From: an uncultured Pseudomonadales bacterium
Lineage (GTDB): Bacteria > Pseudomonadota > Gammaproteobacteria > Pseudomonadales > Porticoccaceae
Direction of reading: 5' to 3'
NCBI GenBank assembly: GCA_943788895.1
Contig: CALSRZ010000005.1
Location: 434,001 to 498,000 of the forward strand
Length of the DNA stretch: 64,000 nucleotides
Numbering within the stretch: position 1 is the stretch's first letter; each line of letters opens with the position of its first letter. The notes below the pieces were generated by a model that saw nothing but the letters and a program-made list of their open reading frames with translations, was not told the origin of the DNA and ran no database searches. The translations under genes were made by a program, and so were the position numbers. Shown here in pieces: positions 7,795-18,222 of this stretch.

Positions 7795-9183
7795 ATGCAA
7801 GCGACAAATATTCTTTTTTTAATACTCGGATTGGGCTGTTTTGCCTTCTATCTCGGGCGTGGGCGCTCATTGGCAATTGCCAAGCCACTGGGTGGTATTC
7901 GCCATCTGCACTCCCTGCCTTCCTACTACGGATTTCACGCAGCACTCTGGTGCGCGCTTCCCTCTCTGTTTCTATTAAGCCTGTGGATGATTTTTGATGA
8001 TCTGCTGATTAACAGTATGGTGATGGATGCTCTACCTGCAGCAAGTGCTCCGGCAGATTCGGCCAGTTACAATCTGCTGCTCAACAAAATCGCCAATTTA
8101 GCCGACGGCATCTTGCCGCGCAGTGGCGAGAGCGCAGCTCTGATTACCGCTGCCGATCAAATGCTTAATTATCGGGTGGTCTCGCGCTGGTCGCTGACCG
8201 CGCTGATACTGACCCTGTCTCTGGTCGGAATGGCCTGGGGTTGGTCGCGGACCGCGCCACTGTTTAGAGCGCGTCCAGTGGTTGAAGCCGTTGCGGAAAA
8301 GATCTTACTGGCCTGCGCCTGTCTGGCGATCTTTACCACCCTCGGCATTGTACTTTCTGTACTCTTTGAGTCTATACAGTTCTTCCGCTCGGTGCCGGCC
8401 TTTGATTTTATCTTTGGTCTGGACTGGAGTCCGCAGACAGCTATTCGCGAAGACCAGGTAGGTTCCTCCGGTAGCTTTGGTGCCGTGCCACTGTTTGTCG
8501 GTACGCTGCTGGTATCCGCGGTGGCTATGGTAGTTGCCGTGCCGATCGGCTTGATGTCGGCTATCTTCCTTGCCGAATACGCGAACAAGACAGTGCGCAG
8601 TTACGCCAAGCCGGCCCTTGAAGTGCTGGCGGGTATTCCCACTGTTGTTTACGGTTTCTTCGCCGCTTTAACCGTCGCGCCGTTTTTGCGCGATCTGGGT
8701 GAAGGCTTTGGTCTATCGGTCTCCTCTGAGAGTGCCCTTGCCGCTGGTGGTGTGATGGGGGTGATGATTATTCCCTTTATCTCGTCCCTTGCCGACGATG
8801 TGATTACCGCTGTACCCCAGTCTATGCGCGATGGTTCTCTGGCTATGGGTGCCACCAAATCTGAAACTGTGCGCCGGGTGATTATCCCCGCAGCACTCCC
8901 GGGTATTGTCGGCGGTATTATGCTGGCGGTGTCCCGCGCTATTGGTGAGACCATGATTGTAGTGATGGCGGCCGGTATGGCGGCTAAGCTAACGGCCAAT
9001 CCGCTGGATTCTGTGACAACAGTAACAGTGCAAATTGTTACCCTGTTGACCGGTGACCAGGAATTTGACAGTCCAAAAACCCTGGCAGCTTTTGCTCTGG
9101 GCTTAATGCTGTTTACCGTGACCCTGTTACTAAATATTTTCGCCCTGCATATAGTTAAGAAATATCGAGAGCAGTATGAGTAA
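7795..9183 (+). CDS. pstC: Phosphate ABC transporter permease PstC (long form)
   Basis: 462 aa, longer than E. coli PstC (319 aa). The first about 170 residues hold extra membrane helices and a periplasmic stretch; the conserved permease core begins near residue 230 (GAVPLFVGTLLVSAVAMVVA) and contains the EAA-loop-like segment around ATKSETVRRVIIPAALPGI. Forms the inner-membrane channel with PstA. Overlaps pstA by 8 bp. The N-terminal extension is typical of marine gammaproteobacterial PstC in my experience, but its role is unknown. Confidence 0.95.
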   Translation: MQATNILFLILGLGCFAFYLGRGRSLAIAKPLGGIRHLHSLPSYYGFHAALWCALPSLFLLSLWMIFDDLLINSMVMDALPAASAPADSASYNLLLNKIANLADGILPRSGESAALITAADQMLNYRVVSRWSLTALILTLSLVGMAWGWSRTAPLFRARPVVEAVAEKILLACACLAIFTTLGIVLSVLFESIQFFRSVPAFDFIFGLDWSPQTAIREDQVGSSGSFGAVPLFVGTLLVSAVAMVVAVPIGLMSAIFLAEYANKTVRSYAKPALEVLAGIPTVVYGFFAALTVAPFLRDLGEGFGLSVSSESALAAGGVMGVMIIPFISSLADDVITAVPQSMRDGSLAMGATKSETVRRVIIPAALPGIVGGIMLAVSRAIGETMIVVMAAGMAAKLTANPLDSVTTVTVQIVTLLTGDQEFDSPKTLAAFALGLMLFTVTLLLNIFALHIVKKYREQYE

Positions 9184-10456
9184 GTCCGTAGATAACTTAG
9201 AAAAGATCAGGAAGTCCCTGAGTCGCCGCAACCGCGCAGAAAAGCGTTTCAGGTTTTACGGTGTTACAGCAGTATTAATCGGTTTGGCAGCGGTAATGCT
9301 GCTATTTACCGATATTGTCAGCAAAGGTCACGGCGCTTTTCGTATCGCTTATTTGCAGCTCGATATCACCTATGATCAGGATCTGATCGGTATAGATAAT
9401 CTAACTGATCCGCAGCAGTTAGCGCTGGGCAATTGGCAGGCAATGCCCAAAGTCTCTCTGCGTAATCAGTTCCCCGATGTTTCCGGTCGCAAAGATAAGC
9501 GCAGCTTATATGGCTTGGTCAGTAATGGTGCCGGCTTCGATCTTAAAGATCGTCTGTTGGAGAATCCTTTACTCCTGGGTGATAGTGAGACGCTGTGGGT
9601 ATTGGCTGACGATGATATCGATACCTATTACAAATCCTGGTTGGATGGTGAGCCCTACGATGCGCGACTGACTGCTAAGCAGGTCGCATGGATTCACGAG
9701 CTTCACGATCAGGGCAAGATACGCCTGCAGTTCAACTCTAATCTGTTTACCCGCGGTGATTCCCGAGAGCCAGAACAGGCCGGTATTCGCGGTGCCGTTA
9801 TGGGCTCGCTGCTGACATTGATCCTGACCCTGCTGCTGTCCTTCCCGATTGGTGTTTCCGCAGCTATTTATCTTGAAGAGTTTGCGCCGAAAAATGCCTG
9901 GACGGATTTTATTGAGGTCAATATTAATAATCTGGCTGCTGTGCCATCGATTATTTTTGGTCTGTTGGGTCTGGCGATCTTTATTAATTTTTTCCATGTG
10001 CCAAGGTCGGTGCCGATCGTCGGTGGTCTGGTATTAACCCTGATGACATTGCCGACGATTATTATTACCAGCCGTGCGGCAATTAAGTCAGTACCGCCGT
10101 CAATTCGCGAAGCGGCACTGGGTATGGGTGCCTCCAAGTACCAGATGGTCTTGCACCATGTGTTGCCGTTGGCACTGCCCGGTATGTTGACCGGCGCAAT
10201 TATCGGTATGGCCCAGGCGCTGGGTGAATCAGCACCGCTGCTAATGATTGGTATGGTCGCCTTTATCGTCGATATTCCCGGCGGCTTTAGCGATCCGGCA
10301 ACCGTGTTGCCGGTACAAATTTTCCTCTGGGCAGACAGTCCTGAGCGAGCCTTTATCGAAAAGACCTCCGCTGCCATTATGGTGCTGCTGAGCTTTTTAA
10401 TTATTATGAATACATCAGCCGTATGGTTGCGCAAGCGCCTCGAACGTCGTTGGTAG
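9176..10456 (+). CDS. pstA: Phosphate ABC transporter permease PstA (long form)
   Basis: 426 aa, start ATG overlapping the end of pstC (translational coupling). One N-terminal helix (about 27-46), a roughly 150-residue periplasmic insertion, then the six-helix permease core from about residue 205 ([20 protein letters not shown]). The EAA-loop region reads [23 protein letters not shown]. Partner of PstC and PstB in phosphate import. Followed after 13 bp by pstB, with AAAGGAT upstream of that start. Confidence 0.95.
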   Translation: MSKSVDNLEKIRKSLSRRNRAEKRFRFYGVTAVLIGLAAVMLLFTDIVSKGHGAFRIAYLQLDITYDQDLIGIDNLTDPQQLALGNWQAMPKVSLRNQFPDVSGRKDKRSLYGLVSNGAGFDLKDRLLENPLLLGDSETLWVLADDDIDTYYKSWLDGEPYDARLTAKQVAWIHELHDQGKIRLQFNSNLFTRGDSREPEQAGIRGAVMGSLLTLILTLLLSFPIGVSAAIYLEEFAPKNAWTDFIEVNINNLAAVPSIIFGLLGLAIFINFFHVPRSVPIVGGLVLTLMTLPTIIITSRAAIKSVPPSIREAALGMGASKYQMVLHHVLPLALPGMLTGAIIGMAQALGESAPLLMIGMVAFIVDIPGGFSDPATVLPVQIFLWADSPERAFIEKTSAAIMVLLSFLIIMNTSAVWLRKRLERRW

Positions 10457-10469
10457 AAAGGATATAACT

Positions 10470-11342
10470 ATGAATCAGAATGCCTCAACTGCAGGTACAA
10501 AGCCTGCGAAGGAAGCAAAGCCTGAAGCTATGCAGACTCTCGAGTTAACCGATAATGAAGCGACGGTGGGCCAGTGTTTTACTGACAAGCCAAAGATGAG
10601 TATGCGCAACGTCAATGTTTTCTATGAAGACAAGCAGGCCATTCACGACGTGAGTGTGGATATCGCCAAGAATGAAGTGATCGCCATGATTGGCCCCTCG
10701 GGCTGTGGCAAGTCAACATTCTTGCGCTCGTTAAACCGCATGAATGACACGGTTGATGGTTGCCGGGTCGAGGGCAAAATCTGCATGGACGGTGAAGACC
10801 TCTATGCGCCAAAGCTCGATGTGGTTGAGTTGCGAGCTAGAGTGGGCATGGTGTTCCAGAAGCCAAACCCATTTCCAAAATCTATCTATGACAATGTCGC
10901 CTATGGTCCAAAGTTGCACGGACTGGCCGACAGCCGTGTGGATCTCGATGAGATCGTTGAAAAAAGCCTGCGCAAAGCCAGCCTCTGGGATGAAGTTAAA
11001 GAGCGCCTGCATCAGGCGGGTACAGGTCTCTCCGGTGGTCAGCAGCAGCGACTCTGTATTGCCAGAGCTATTGCCGTTAGCCCAGAGATGATCCTGATGG
11101 ATGAGCCCTGTTCGGCACTGGATCCAATTGCCACGGCAAAAATTGAAGAGCTGATCGAAGAACTGAGCGAGAATTTCACTATTGCCATAGTGACCCACTC
11201 GATGCAGCAGGCGGCACGAGTGTCTCATCGCACAGCCTATTTCCATCTCGGTCGTTTGATTGAAGTAAACCCAACCGAGCAGGTATTCACTATGCCTGCC
11301 CACCGGTTAACTGAAGCTTATATTACTGGTCGTTTCGGCTAG
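10470..11342 (+). CDS. pstB: Phosphate ABC transporter ATPase PstB
   Basis: 290 aa; E. coli PstB is 257, the extra residues being an N-terminal low-complexity extension of about 40. Walker [10 protein letters not shown], signature [14 protein letters not shown], Walker [13 protein letters not shown], and the H-loop THSMQQAAR are intact. The Gly-Cys-Gly Walker A and THSMQQA are characteristic of PstB. It powers phosphate import at the cytoplasmic face and, with PhoU, reports phosphate status to PhoR. Confidence 0.97.
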   Translation: MNQNASTAGTKPAKEAKPEAMQTLELTDNEATVGQCFTDKPKMSMRNVNVFYEDKQAIHDVSVDIAKNEVIAMIGPSGCGKSTFLRSLNRMNDTVDGCRVEGKICMDGEDLYAPKLDVVELRARVGMVFQKPNPFPKSIYDNVAYGPKLHGLADSRVDLDEIVEKSLRKASLWDEVKERLHQAGTGLSGGQQQRLCIARAIAVSPEMILMDEPCSALDPIATAKIEELIEELSENFTIAIVTHSMQQAARVSHRTAYFHLGRLIEVNPTEQVFTMPAHRLTEAYITGRFG

Positions 11343-11372
11343 AATTAATAGACAGGAGGTAAGGGGAGCAAT

Positions 11373-12053
11373 ATGGACAAAATGAAGTTCGAAAATCATT
11401 ACATGAAGCAGTTCGACGAGGAGCTCGAAGAGATTCGCACCCGTCTAATGGAGATGGGCGGCAAAGTTGAACAGCAGCTGCAAAACGCCATTCGCGCCGT
11501 CAGTGATGCAGATAGCAAACTGGCCGAAGAGGTGATTAAGGAAGAGAAGTTCGTTGATGAGATGGAAGTCGATATCGATGAAGCCTGTATTCTTATTATT
11601 GCCCGTCGCCAGCCTGCGGCCAGCGATCTGCGTCTGGTGATGATGGTGACCAAAGCGGTAAACGATTTGGAGCGTATTGGCGACGAAGCGAAAAAGATTG
11701 CCAATCACGCGGTTATCCTCGCCGGTGAAAGCAAGACATCCGAAGGTTACACTGAGGTTCGTCACCTGGGTCAGTCAGTTGTCAGCATGCTATCCAATGC
11801 ACTGGATGCCTTTGCGCGTTTTGATGTAGATGCTGCAATGCGCACTATAGAAGAAGACAAGCAGATCGACCTCGACTACAAAACAGCCCTGCGCGAGTTA
11901 GTCACCTATATGATGGAAGATCCTCGCAGCATCAGCCGTGCGATTAATATTCTCTGGGTAGTTCGTTCTCTGGAGCGCATTGGCGATCACGCGAAAAATC
12001 TCTGCGAACAAATTGTCTTTGTTGTTAAAGGTAAAGATATCAGGCATCAGTAG
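11373..12053 (+). CDS. phoU: Phosphate transport regulator PhoU
   Basis: 226 aa; ribosome binding site AGGAGG at 11354-11359. All-helical with two PhoU repeats (about 20-115 and 120-215), each with the ERIGD(E/H)AK motif: ERIGDEAKKIANHAV in the first and ERIGDHAKNLCEQIV in the second, the metal-binding signatures of PhoU. Negative regulator linking Pst transport to PhoR. Last gene of the pst operon, in the canonical pstSCAB-phoU order. Confidence 0.97.
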   Translation: MDKMKFENHYMKQFDEELEEIRTRLMEMGGKVEQQLQNAIRAVSDADSKLAEEVIKEEKFVDEMEVDIDEACILIIARRQPAASDLRLVMMVTKAVNDLERIGDEAKKIANHAVILAGESKTSEGYTEVRHLGQSVVSMLSNALDAFARFDVDAAMRTIEEDKQIDLDYKTALRELVTYMMEDPRSISRAINILWVVRSLERIGDHAKNLCEQIVFVVKGKDIRHQ

Positions 12054-12068
12054 ATAGTCTAAAAATTA

Positions 12069-12100
12069 GCTAACCATAGAAGCCCTTTTCTGTGGTTAGC
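12069..12100 (+). terminator. Hairpin after phoU (weak terminator)
   Basis: GCTAACCA (12069-12076) pairs with TGGTTAGC (12093-12100) around a 16-base loop. No T-tract follows, so termination is plausible only by position. Confidence 0.4.
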
Positions 12101-12136
12101 TGATGCTTCTTGCGCAAGGTAAGAAGCAATTAAATC

Positions 12137-12187
12137 TGTCATATTTAAGTCATTTTTCTGTCATTAAACATTCACGCCATCGTCATT
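12137..12187 (+). promoter_or_regulatory. Extended Pho box upstream of the TonB receptor
   Basis: Half-sites in exact 11-bp phase: TGTCATA (12137), AGTCATT (12148), TGTCATT (12159), ATTCACG (12170, degenerate), CGTCATT (12181). Four good half-sites are more than the two needed for a Pho box. The TonB receptor starts 97 bp downstream. Confidence 0.87.
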
Positions 12188-12283
12188 TTTGACTGTTAAT
12201 TTGCATCCTTATTGATGCAAGGCGCATTTGTGTGCGCCTCAAATAATTGAATTTAACAGTCATGACGCGAGGTTGGGTGGAAG

Positions 12284-15200
12284 ATGGCCAGAAAATGGTT
12301 TTTTGTATTGAGTTTGGTAGCTTCATTTATAGCGCCCAAGGCGTTGGCTGAGGACCTTTTTGTCCTTGTGTTTCTTGAAGATGCACCGCTTCGACACGTC
12401 AAAGTTGCTGTCGACGGCAAGATTGTTGGCGTCACTGATGGCAAGGGTCTGATTCAGGCGTCATTGAAGCCTGGTGCCCACAAGCTCTATTTGATTGATG
12501 ACGATCTGGCGATTCCGGTTAGATTTAATATCCCCAGAAACGGCGAAGTTGAAGTCTCAGCTGTATTCAGCCGAGAGCAGGGTGTTGAGCCGGTGGTAAA
12601 AAGTCAGGCCTTTACTGCTGACAGCGATGCCTCTGGTTATATTGCCGGTGTGGTTACCTCACCTTCTGGGCTGCCGATTGTCGGTGCAACTGTTGAAGTT
12701 GTCGATATTCAATTATCCGCAGAGACAAACGCTGAAGGTGTTTACACCCTTGAGCTTCCCCGTGGTGTGCACAGTGTTGAAATCACCAGAGATGGATACA
12801 GAACTTCCAGTGTTGATGCTATTCGAGTATTTGCTGATCTGGGTGTTAATGCGCGCTTTAAGTTATTGAAAAAGCCGCCAGCGGATTCCGCGATTGCACT
12901 GCCGACACCACGTCTGGAAGAGGTGGTTACTCTGGGTGTATTTAACCCAACCGAAGGCGCTGGTGATATTCAGCGATACGCTTCGTCAATTGTCAGCGCG
13001 ATGGATGCCGATCAGATCGCCCGCTTTGGTGACAGTGATGTGGCACTGGCGATTGGCCGAATTGTTGGCCTCAGTGTCAGTGAAGGCAAGTACGCCAATG
13101 TTCGTGGTCTCGACGGCCGCTATATCGCTACCAACTTTAATGGCATTCTGATGCCGAGTACCGATCCACTGCGTCGCGATATCCAGCTCGATCTTTTCCC
13201 ATCCAATATTGTTGAATCGATTGCCGTTCAAAAATCATTTTCAGCAGATCAGCTGGCATCGACAACTGGTGGCTCGATCGCTGTAAAAACCAAAGGCCTG
13301 CCCGATGAACGCGTTGGCAGCCTGTCAGTGTCCACCGGGTTTAACAGCAGCTTTACCGGTGATGATGTGCAGGGCTATCGCGACTCAGTTACTGAGTGGG
13401 CTGGCTTTGACAGCGGCTTAAGAGATATTCACAGCGGTGTATTGGAAGCCACAAACGGCGGTACTTCACTGACTATCTGTGATCCTGATATAGCTGATAT
13501 CTGTACTCGCCCTGAAGTGGCACTTGCCTACGCGCTTACCTTTAAGCCCGACTATGATCTGGAGCCGGTTAATTCCAATCCAGATATTGGCTTTGATGCG
13601 GACTTCGGTGATCGCTTTGAGTTTGCTGAAGGCGAGCTCGGTTACTTTGTTGCCGCCTCCTATGGACGCACAACTGGCTACCGCGGCGACGCAAGCCTGA
13701 GCAACCCAATTAACCTGACCGGTATGTATAACCGCACACAGGACACAGTTTCTGTGAATGGCTACGGCGTGGTTGGCTATGAGTTTGACCGCGGTGAAAT
13801 TCTCTCCAAGACAACCCTGTTGCGCTCTACAGATGACACCTCGAGAAACACCGTTGCTGTGGATATTGAAGGCGTTAACCGCGACAAGACAATTTTAGAA
13901 TATGTGCAGCGCCAGCTGTTCTCCCAGAGCGTCAGTGGTCTCTATGATTTTTACCTGGGTGATCTGGAGAGCAAGATCGATTGGCGTGTTGGCTATTCGG
14001 AAACTGATCGTATCGAACCCGATCGTCGCCAGTACTTCCTGCAGAACGGCAGCCTGGCAACATCGTCACTTGAGCGTCGCTGGTCAGATCTAAACGAAGT
14101 CAGTAATGATATTGGTTTTGACTACACTGGCTCTTTCGAGTGGGGCGCTGAAAATTTCACCTCTCTGGTAGTTGGTGCTCTGGCTTCGGATAAACAGCGA
14201 ACAGTCGATCTCTACCGTTTCGGTATTCGACTGGGTGATGATCCAATTTCCCTGAATGTAACTGATGGCATTGAATCTCTATTGTCGGTTGAAAATTTTG
14301 CCGCCGATGCATTTAGACTGCGACCAGCGACTGGATCGACCGACTCCTACGCGTCCGCAGAAAAAGTAGAGGGCTATTACCTAAAAGCGATCAATGAATT
14401 GGGCAGCGCCTGGACAGCCGAATTGGGTGCGCGCTTTGAAAGCTTTAGTCAGGATATTAGCTACCCTAATTCCTCATCAGCTGCGGCTGGCACTCTGGAA
14501 CACGAAGCTTGGTACCCGGCATTTAACCTGTCTTGGCGCGCCACTGAGGAACTTCAGTTGCGCTTGGGCTACAGCCAGACAGTTTCATACCCCGGTCTTA
14601 TCGAGCGCTCTGCATCACAGTCCTATGACCCATCAACGGATGATCCTATTTTTGGTACACCGGAGCTGATGGTTTCCGAGATCGATAATCTCGATTTGCG
14701 CATGGAGTACTACTTTGGTGAGAGCAATAGTGTTTCGTTGGCACTCTTCAATAAGGAAATTATCAATCCTGTAGAGCGTGCAATTCCAGACGCTTCTGGT
14801 TCCGCTGCCGATGGTATTACCTTTAGAAATCAGGAAGCCGCAGAACTCGATGGCATCGAATTTGATTTCAACAGCGTGGTATTTGATCGCGATGATCACT
14901 CGGTTTTCGTCAACGGCAATATTACATTTATCGATTCTGCCGTAACTCTGGGCGCCAAGTCGCTGCAGCTTGAAGGTGCCGGTTCCAATGGCCGCCAGCT
15001 ACAGGGCCAGTCTGAATACCTGGCGAACCTGCAGATTGGTTACGACCATTATCCATCCGAGCAGAAGGTCACTCTGTTGGTTAACTATTTTGACGATCGA
15101 ATCTTCCGCACTGCGCGAGGCGCTGCACTGGGGCCGGTTGTTGAAGTTGGGCGAACCCTTGTTGATATGAATTACGAGAAGTCCTTCTCAGAACAGTGGA

Positions 15201-15322
15201 CGGTAAAACTCAAGCTTAAAAACCTAACGGATGAGCCAGTCAGCTATACGCAAAACAATAACTTAATCGAGGTTTATGAAGTCGGAACATCGATCAGTTT
15301 ATCTCTGGATTACAGACTTTAA
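12284..15322 (+). CDS. TonB-dependent outer-membrane receptor, probable Pho-regulon member
   Basis: 1012 aa. Signal peptide to about residue 22 (APKALAED). Two beta-sandwich repeats follow: about 22-110, and a CarboxypepD_reg-like domain at about 120-195 (ASGYIAGVVTSPSGLPIVGATVEV). Then a linker, a plug domain from about 210 to 340 (VAVQKSFSADQLASTTGGSI-like end), and a 22-strand barrel to a C-terminal SLDYRL. It takes an unidentified substrate across the outer membrane using TonB energy. PhoB half-sites upstream point to a phosphorus source such as a phosphorylated organic compound. The next gene, 89 bp downstream without a terminator between, encodes its likely surface partner. Confidence 0.9.
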   Translation: MARKWFFVLSLVASFIAPKALAEDLFVLVFLEDAPLRHVKVAVDGKIVGVTDGKGLIQASLKPGAHKLYLIDDDLAIPVRFNIPRNGEVEVSAVFSREQGVEPVVKSQAFTADSDASGYIAGVVTSPSGLPIVGATVEVVDIQLSAETNAEGVYTLELPRGVHSVEITRDGYRTSSVDAIRVFADLGVNARFKLLKKPPADSAIALPTPRLEEVVTLGVFNPTEGAGDIQRYASSIVSAMDADQIARFGDSDVALAIGRIVGLSVSEGKYANVRGLDGRYIATNFNGILMPSTDPLRRDIQLDLFPSNIVESIAVQKSFSADQLASTTGGSIAVKTKGLPDERVGSLSVSTGFNSSFTGDDVQGYRDSVTEWAGFDSGLRDIHSGVLEATNGGTSLTICDPDIADICTRPEVALAYALTFKPDYDLEPVNSNPDIGFDADFGDRFEFAEGELGYFVAASYGRTTGYRGDASLSNPINLTGMYNRTQDTVSVNGYGVVGYEFDRGEILSKTTLLRSTDDTSRNTVAVDIEGVNRDKTILEYVQRQLFSQSVSGLYDFYLGDLESKIDWRVGYSETDRIEPDRRQYFLQNGSLATSSLERRWSDLNEVSNDIGFDYTGSFEWGAENFTSLVVGALASDKQRTVDLYRFGIRLGDDPISLNVTDGIESLLSVENFAADAFRLRPATGSTDSYASAEKVEGYYLKAINELGSAWTAELGARFESFSQDISYPNSSSAAAGTLEHEAWYPAFNLSWRATEELQLRLGYSQTVSYPGLIERSASQSYDPSTDDPIFGTPELMVSEIDNLDLRMEYYFGESNSVSLALFNKEIINPVERAIPDASGSAADGITFRNQEAAELDGIEFDFNSVVFDRDDHSVFVNGNITFIDSAVTLGAKSLQLEGAGSNGRQLQGQSEYLANLQIGYDHYPSEQKVTLLVNYFDDRIFRTARGAALGPVVEVGRTLVDMNYEKSFSEQWTVKLKLKNLTDEPVSYTQNNNLIEVYEVGTSISLSLDYRL

Positions 15323-15411
15323 TTTTACAAATCGGTAGTAGGTAAAGCGGAATTTACCATTTGGGATATTTCGCTAAAAAATTTAAAACACATTAAATAG
15401 GAAAGCTAAAC

Positions 15412-18222
15412 ATGAGAACTAATCTATATGTAGGGTGCCTGCTAGCCTCTATGGCACTCGCAGGTTGTGATGGCAACAGCGAGAGCGCAGGTGACATTAC
15501 GGTAAACGTTGAAGGCGATGTTATTGATAACAGCGTTACAACAACAGAGACGCCAGATGTTGTAACGCCAGTTGTCACTGGTCTCTGTGCTCAGGTTGAA
15601 GAAGCAGCGTTCGTTGCTTTCAACGATGATTGCTCACAGGGCACGGTAACAGGCACTATCGACACTGATTACACATTTTTGCAAGAAGTTAACTACATCC
15701 TCAGCGGTGTTGTTCAGGTTGGTAACGGCAATGTAGCGATCGCTTCTCAGGTTGAGTACGACGCAGTTGTTGCTCAGGGTGTTGAGCTGACAGTAGAAGC
15801 TGGTTCAGATGTTAAAGCTGCCGCTGATGGCGTTCTGCTGGTAACTCGCGGTTCTCAATTGATTGCTGATGGTTCAGCAACCAGCCCAATTACATTTAGC
15901 AGCCTCGACGCTGACTATGATGGCATGGGCGAATGGGGTGGCGTAGTGGTTCAGGGCTTCGCACCACAGTATGGCCAGGGCGACACTGGCGCTTGTTTCG
16001 CCGACGGTGAAGTCTGGTGTAACGTTCAGGGCGAAGGCGGTGACTTCGTTAAAGAATACGGCGGCAATATTGCCGATGATAACAGCGGTGTTATCCGTTA
16101 TGTGCGTATTGCTGAAGGCGGCCTGATCGCTGGTCCAAACAACGAGATCAATGGTCTGACTCTGCAAGGTGTTGGTCACGGCACTGTGATTGACTACATT
16201 CAGGTTCACGGTAACCAGGATGATGGTATCGAGTGGTTCGGTGGTACAGCTAACGTTACTCACGCTGTTCTGACGGGCAATGACGATGATGATATCGACT
16301 TTGATGAAGGTTACATGGGTAACATTCAGTACGCGCTGATTATCAAAAACCAGACCCCTGGTGCTGTTCCTGTTGGTTCAAATGATCCCCGTGGTATCGA
16401 GCTGAACTCTTCTGATGCCAGCTACACACCTCAGACTGCTGGTGTAATTGCCAACGTTACTATTATCGGTGGTGATGCAGCTAACTCTAAAGGTGAGTTC
16501 GGTATGCGTCTGCGCGGTTCAGTAACGGCTGCGATCCACAACTCAGCGGTAACTGGCTACGATGTAACCTGTGCCCGTATCGATGATTCAGATAACGACG
16601 GTGATTCAAACACGCCTAAGATTGATACACCTATCACTCTGAACAACTTCCTCTGTGACACTGTAGGTGTTGCCTTTAATAAGGAAGATCCGGTAGCTGG
16701 TTCAACGGTTATTGAAGAAGGTATCAACTTTGACGACAACCTCGCCATCATCAATTCATCGGCAATGCTCGGCGCTCCAACTGAGATTGCCGCCTTTGAT
16801 AACGGTTCAGGCTTTGTATTCGACTCAACTAACTTTGTTGGTGCTGTAGATCCTTCTGCTTCAACGCCATGGTGGTCTGACTGGACAATTCCTGGCTCTG
16901 TTGGATTCCAGGAAGAAGTGCAGGAAGAGAGCTTTGCAGTATGTAACGCCTCTAAGACTGTTTGTACTATGACTGGCACTATCGACAAAGACTACACAAT
17001 GGTTGCTGGTGTTGAATACCGTTTAGAAGGTGTTGTAAAAGTGGGTAACGGCAATGTTGAGATCACGTCTGTTGAAGATTACGACGCAGTGGTTGCTCAG
17101 GGTGTAACCCTGACGATCCGCGCTGGTGTTGACGTCAACGCATTTGCTGACGGCGTTCTGCTGGTAACTCGTGGTTCCAAGCTGATTGCTAACGGTTCTG
17201 CTACAAGCCCAATTACTTTCAGCAGCCTTGATACTGGCTATGATGGTACTGGCGAGTGGGGCGGTGTAATCGTTCAGGGCTTCGCACCACAGTATGGTCA
17301 GGGCGACACTGGTGTTTGTTATGCCGACGGCGAAGCCTGGTGTAACGTACAGGGTGAAGGCGGAGACTTTGTTAAAGAGTACGGTGGCGCTATTGCCGAC
17401 GACAACAGCGGTATTATCCGTTATGTGCGTATCGCTGAAGGCGGCTTGATCGCTGGTCCAAATAACGAGATCAACGGTCTGACTCTGCAAGGTGTTGGTC
17501 ACGGTACATTGATCGACTATGTTCAGGTTCACGGTAACCAGGATGATGGTATCGAGTGGTTCGGTGGTACTGTAAATGTGACTCACGCGGTTCTTACCGA
17601 CAATGACGATGATGATATCGACTTTGACGAAGGCTATATGGGTAATATCCAGTACGCGCTGATTATTAAGAATCAAACCCCTGGTGCTGTTCCCGTTGGT
17701 TCAAACGATCCCCGCGGTATCGAGCTGAACTCTTCTGATGCCAGCTACACACCTCAGACTGCTGGTGTTATCGCCAACGTTACTATTATTGGTGGTGATG
17801 CAGCTAACTCAGCTGGTGAGTTCGGTATGCGTCTGCGCGGTTCGGTAACGGCTGCAATCCACAACTCAGCGGTAACTGGCTACGATGTAACCTGTGCCCG
17901 TATCGATGATTCAGATAACGACGGTGATGCAAACACGCCGAAGATCGATACACCTATCACTCTGAACAACTTCCTCTGTGACACTGTGGGTGTTGCCTTT
18001 AATAAGGAAGATCCAGTTGCAGGTTCAACGGTTACTGAAGAAGTGATTGTTCTCGATGCCAACTATGCCATCACTAACGACAGTGCATCTGTACCAGCTA
18101 CAGATATCACTGCCCTGGACAATGGTTCTGGCTTCGTCTTTGACTCAACTGACTTTGTTGGTGCGGTTAAAGAAGGAACTACGCCATGGTTCAGCGAGTG
18201 GGTGATTGAAGGTTCTTTGTAA
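15412..18222 (+). CDS. Duplicated repeat lipoprotein, partner of the Pho-linked TonB receptor
   Basis: 936 aa. Signal peptide with lipobox LAGC (Cys19); the +2 residue is Asp, which in E. coli would favour inner-membrane retention, though this rule may not hold here. The mature protein is two near-identical halves (about residues 75-490 and 510-935). Each begins with a TGTID-DYT segment, then short strands with Gly turns (RYVRIAEGGLIAGPNNEING, HGNQDDGIEWFGG, NDDDDIDFDEGYMGNIQYA) that look like a right-handed parallel beta-helix, with acidic clusters that could bind calcium. No catalytic motif is recognised. It probably lies in the same transcript as the TonB receptor and may capture its substrate at the surface. 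Function unknown. Confidence 0.8.
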   Translation: MRTNLYVGCLLASMALAGCDGNSESAGDITVNVEGDVIDNSVTTTETPDVVTPVVTGLCAQVEEAAFVAFNDDCSQGTVTGTIDTDYTFLQEVNYILSGVVQVGNGNVAIASQVEYDAVVAQGVELTVEAGSDVKAAADGVLLVTRGSQLIADGSATSPITFSSLDADYDGMGEWGGVVVQGFAPQYGQGDTGACFADGEVWCNVQGEGGDFVKEYGGNIADDNSGVIRYVRIAEGGLIAGPNNEINGLTLQGVGHGTVIDYIQVHGNQDDGIEWFGGTANVTHAVLTGNDDDDIDFDEGYMGNIQYALIIKNQTPGAVPVGSNDPRGIELNSSDASYTPQTAGVIANVTIIGGDAANSKGEFGMRLRGSVTAAIHNSAVTGYDVTCARIDDSDNDGDSNTPKIDTPITLNNFLCDTVGVAFNKEDPVAGSTVIEEGINFDDNLAIINSSAMLGAPTEIAAFDNGSGFVFDSTNFVGAVDPSASTPWWSDWTIPGSVGFQEEVQEESFAVCNASKTVCTMTGTIDKDYTMVAGVEYRLEGVVKVGNGNVEITSVEDYDAVVAQGVTLTIRAGVDVNAFADGVLLVTRGSKLIANGSATSPITFSSLDTGYDGTGEWGGVIVQGFAPQYGQGDTGVCYADGEAWCNVQGEGGDFVKEYGGAIADDNSGIIRYVRIAEGGLIAGPNNEINGLTLQGVGHGTLIDYVQVHGNQDDGIEWFGGTVNVTHAVLTDNDDDDIDFDEGYMGNIQYALIIKNQTPGAVPVGSNDPRGIELNSSDASYTPQTAGVIANVTIIGGDAANSAGEFGMRLRGSVTAAIHNSAVTGYDVTCARIDDSDNDGDANTPKIDTPITLNNFLCDTVGVAFNKEDPVAGSTVTEEVIVLDANYAITNDSASVPATDITALDNGSGFVFDSTDFVGAVKEGTTPWFSEWVIEGSL

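Noticed and set aside
17023-17676. 217-aa antisense ORF in the repeat lipoprotein
   Set aside because: Repeats at the equivalent place in the other half, as expected for a shadow of duplicated coding DNA.
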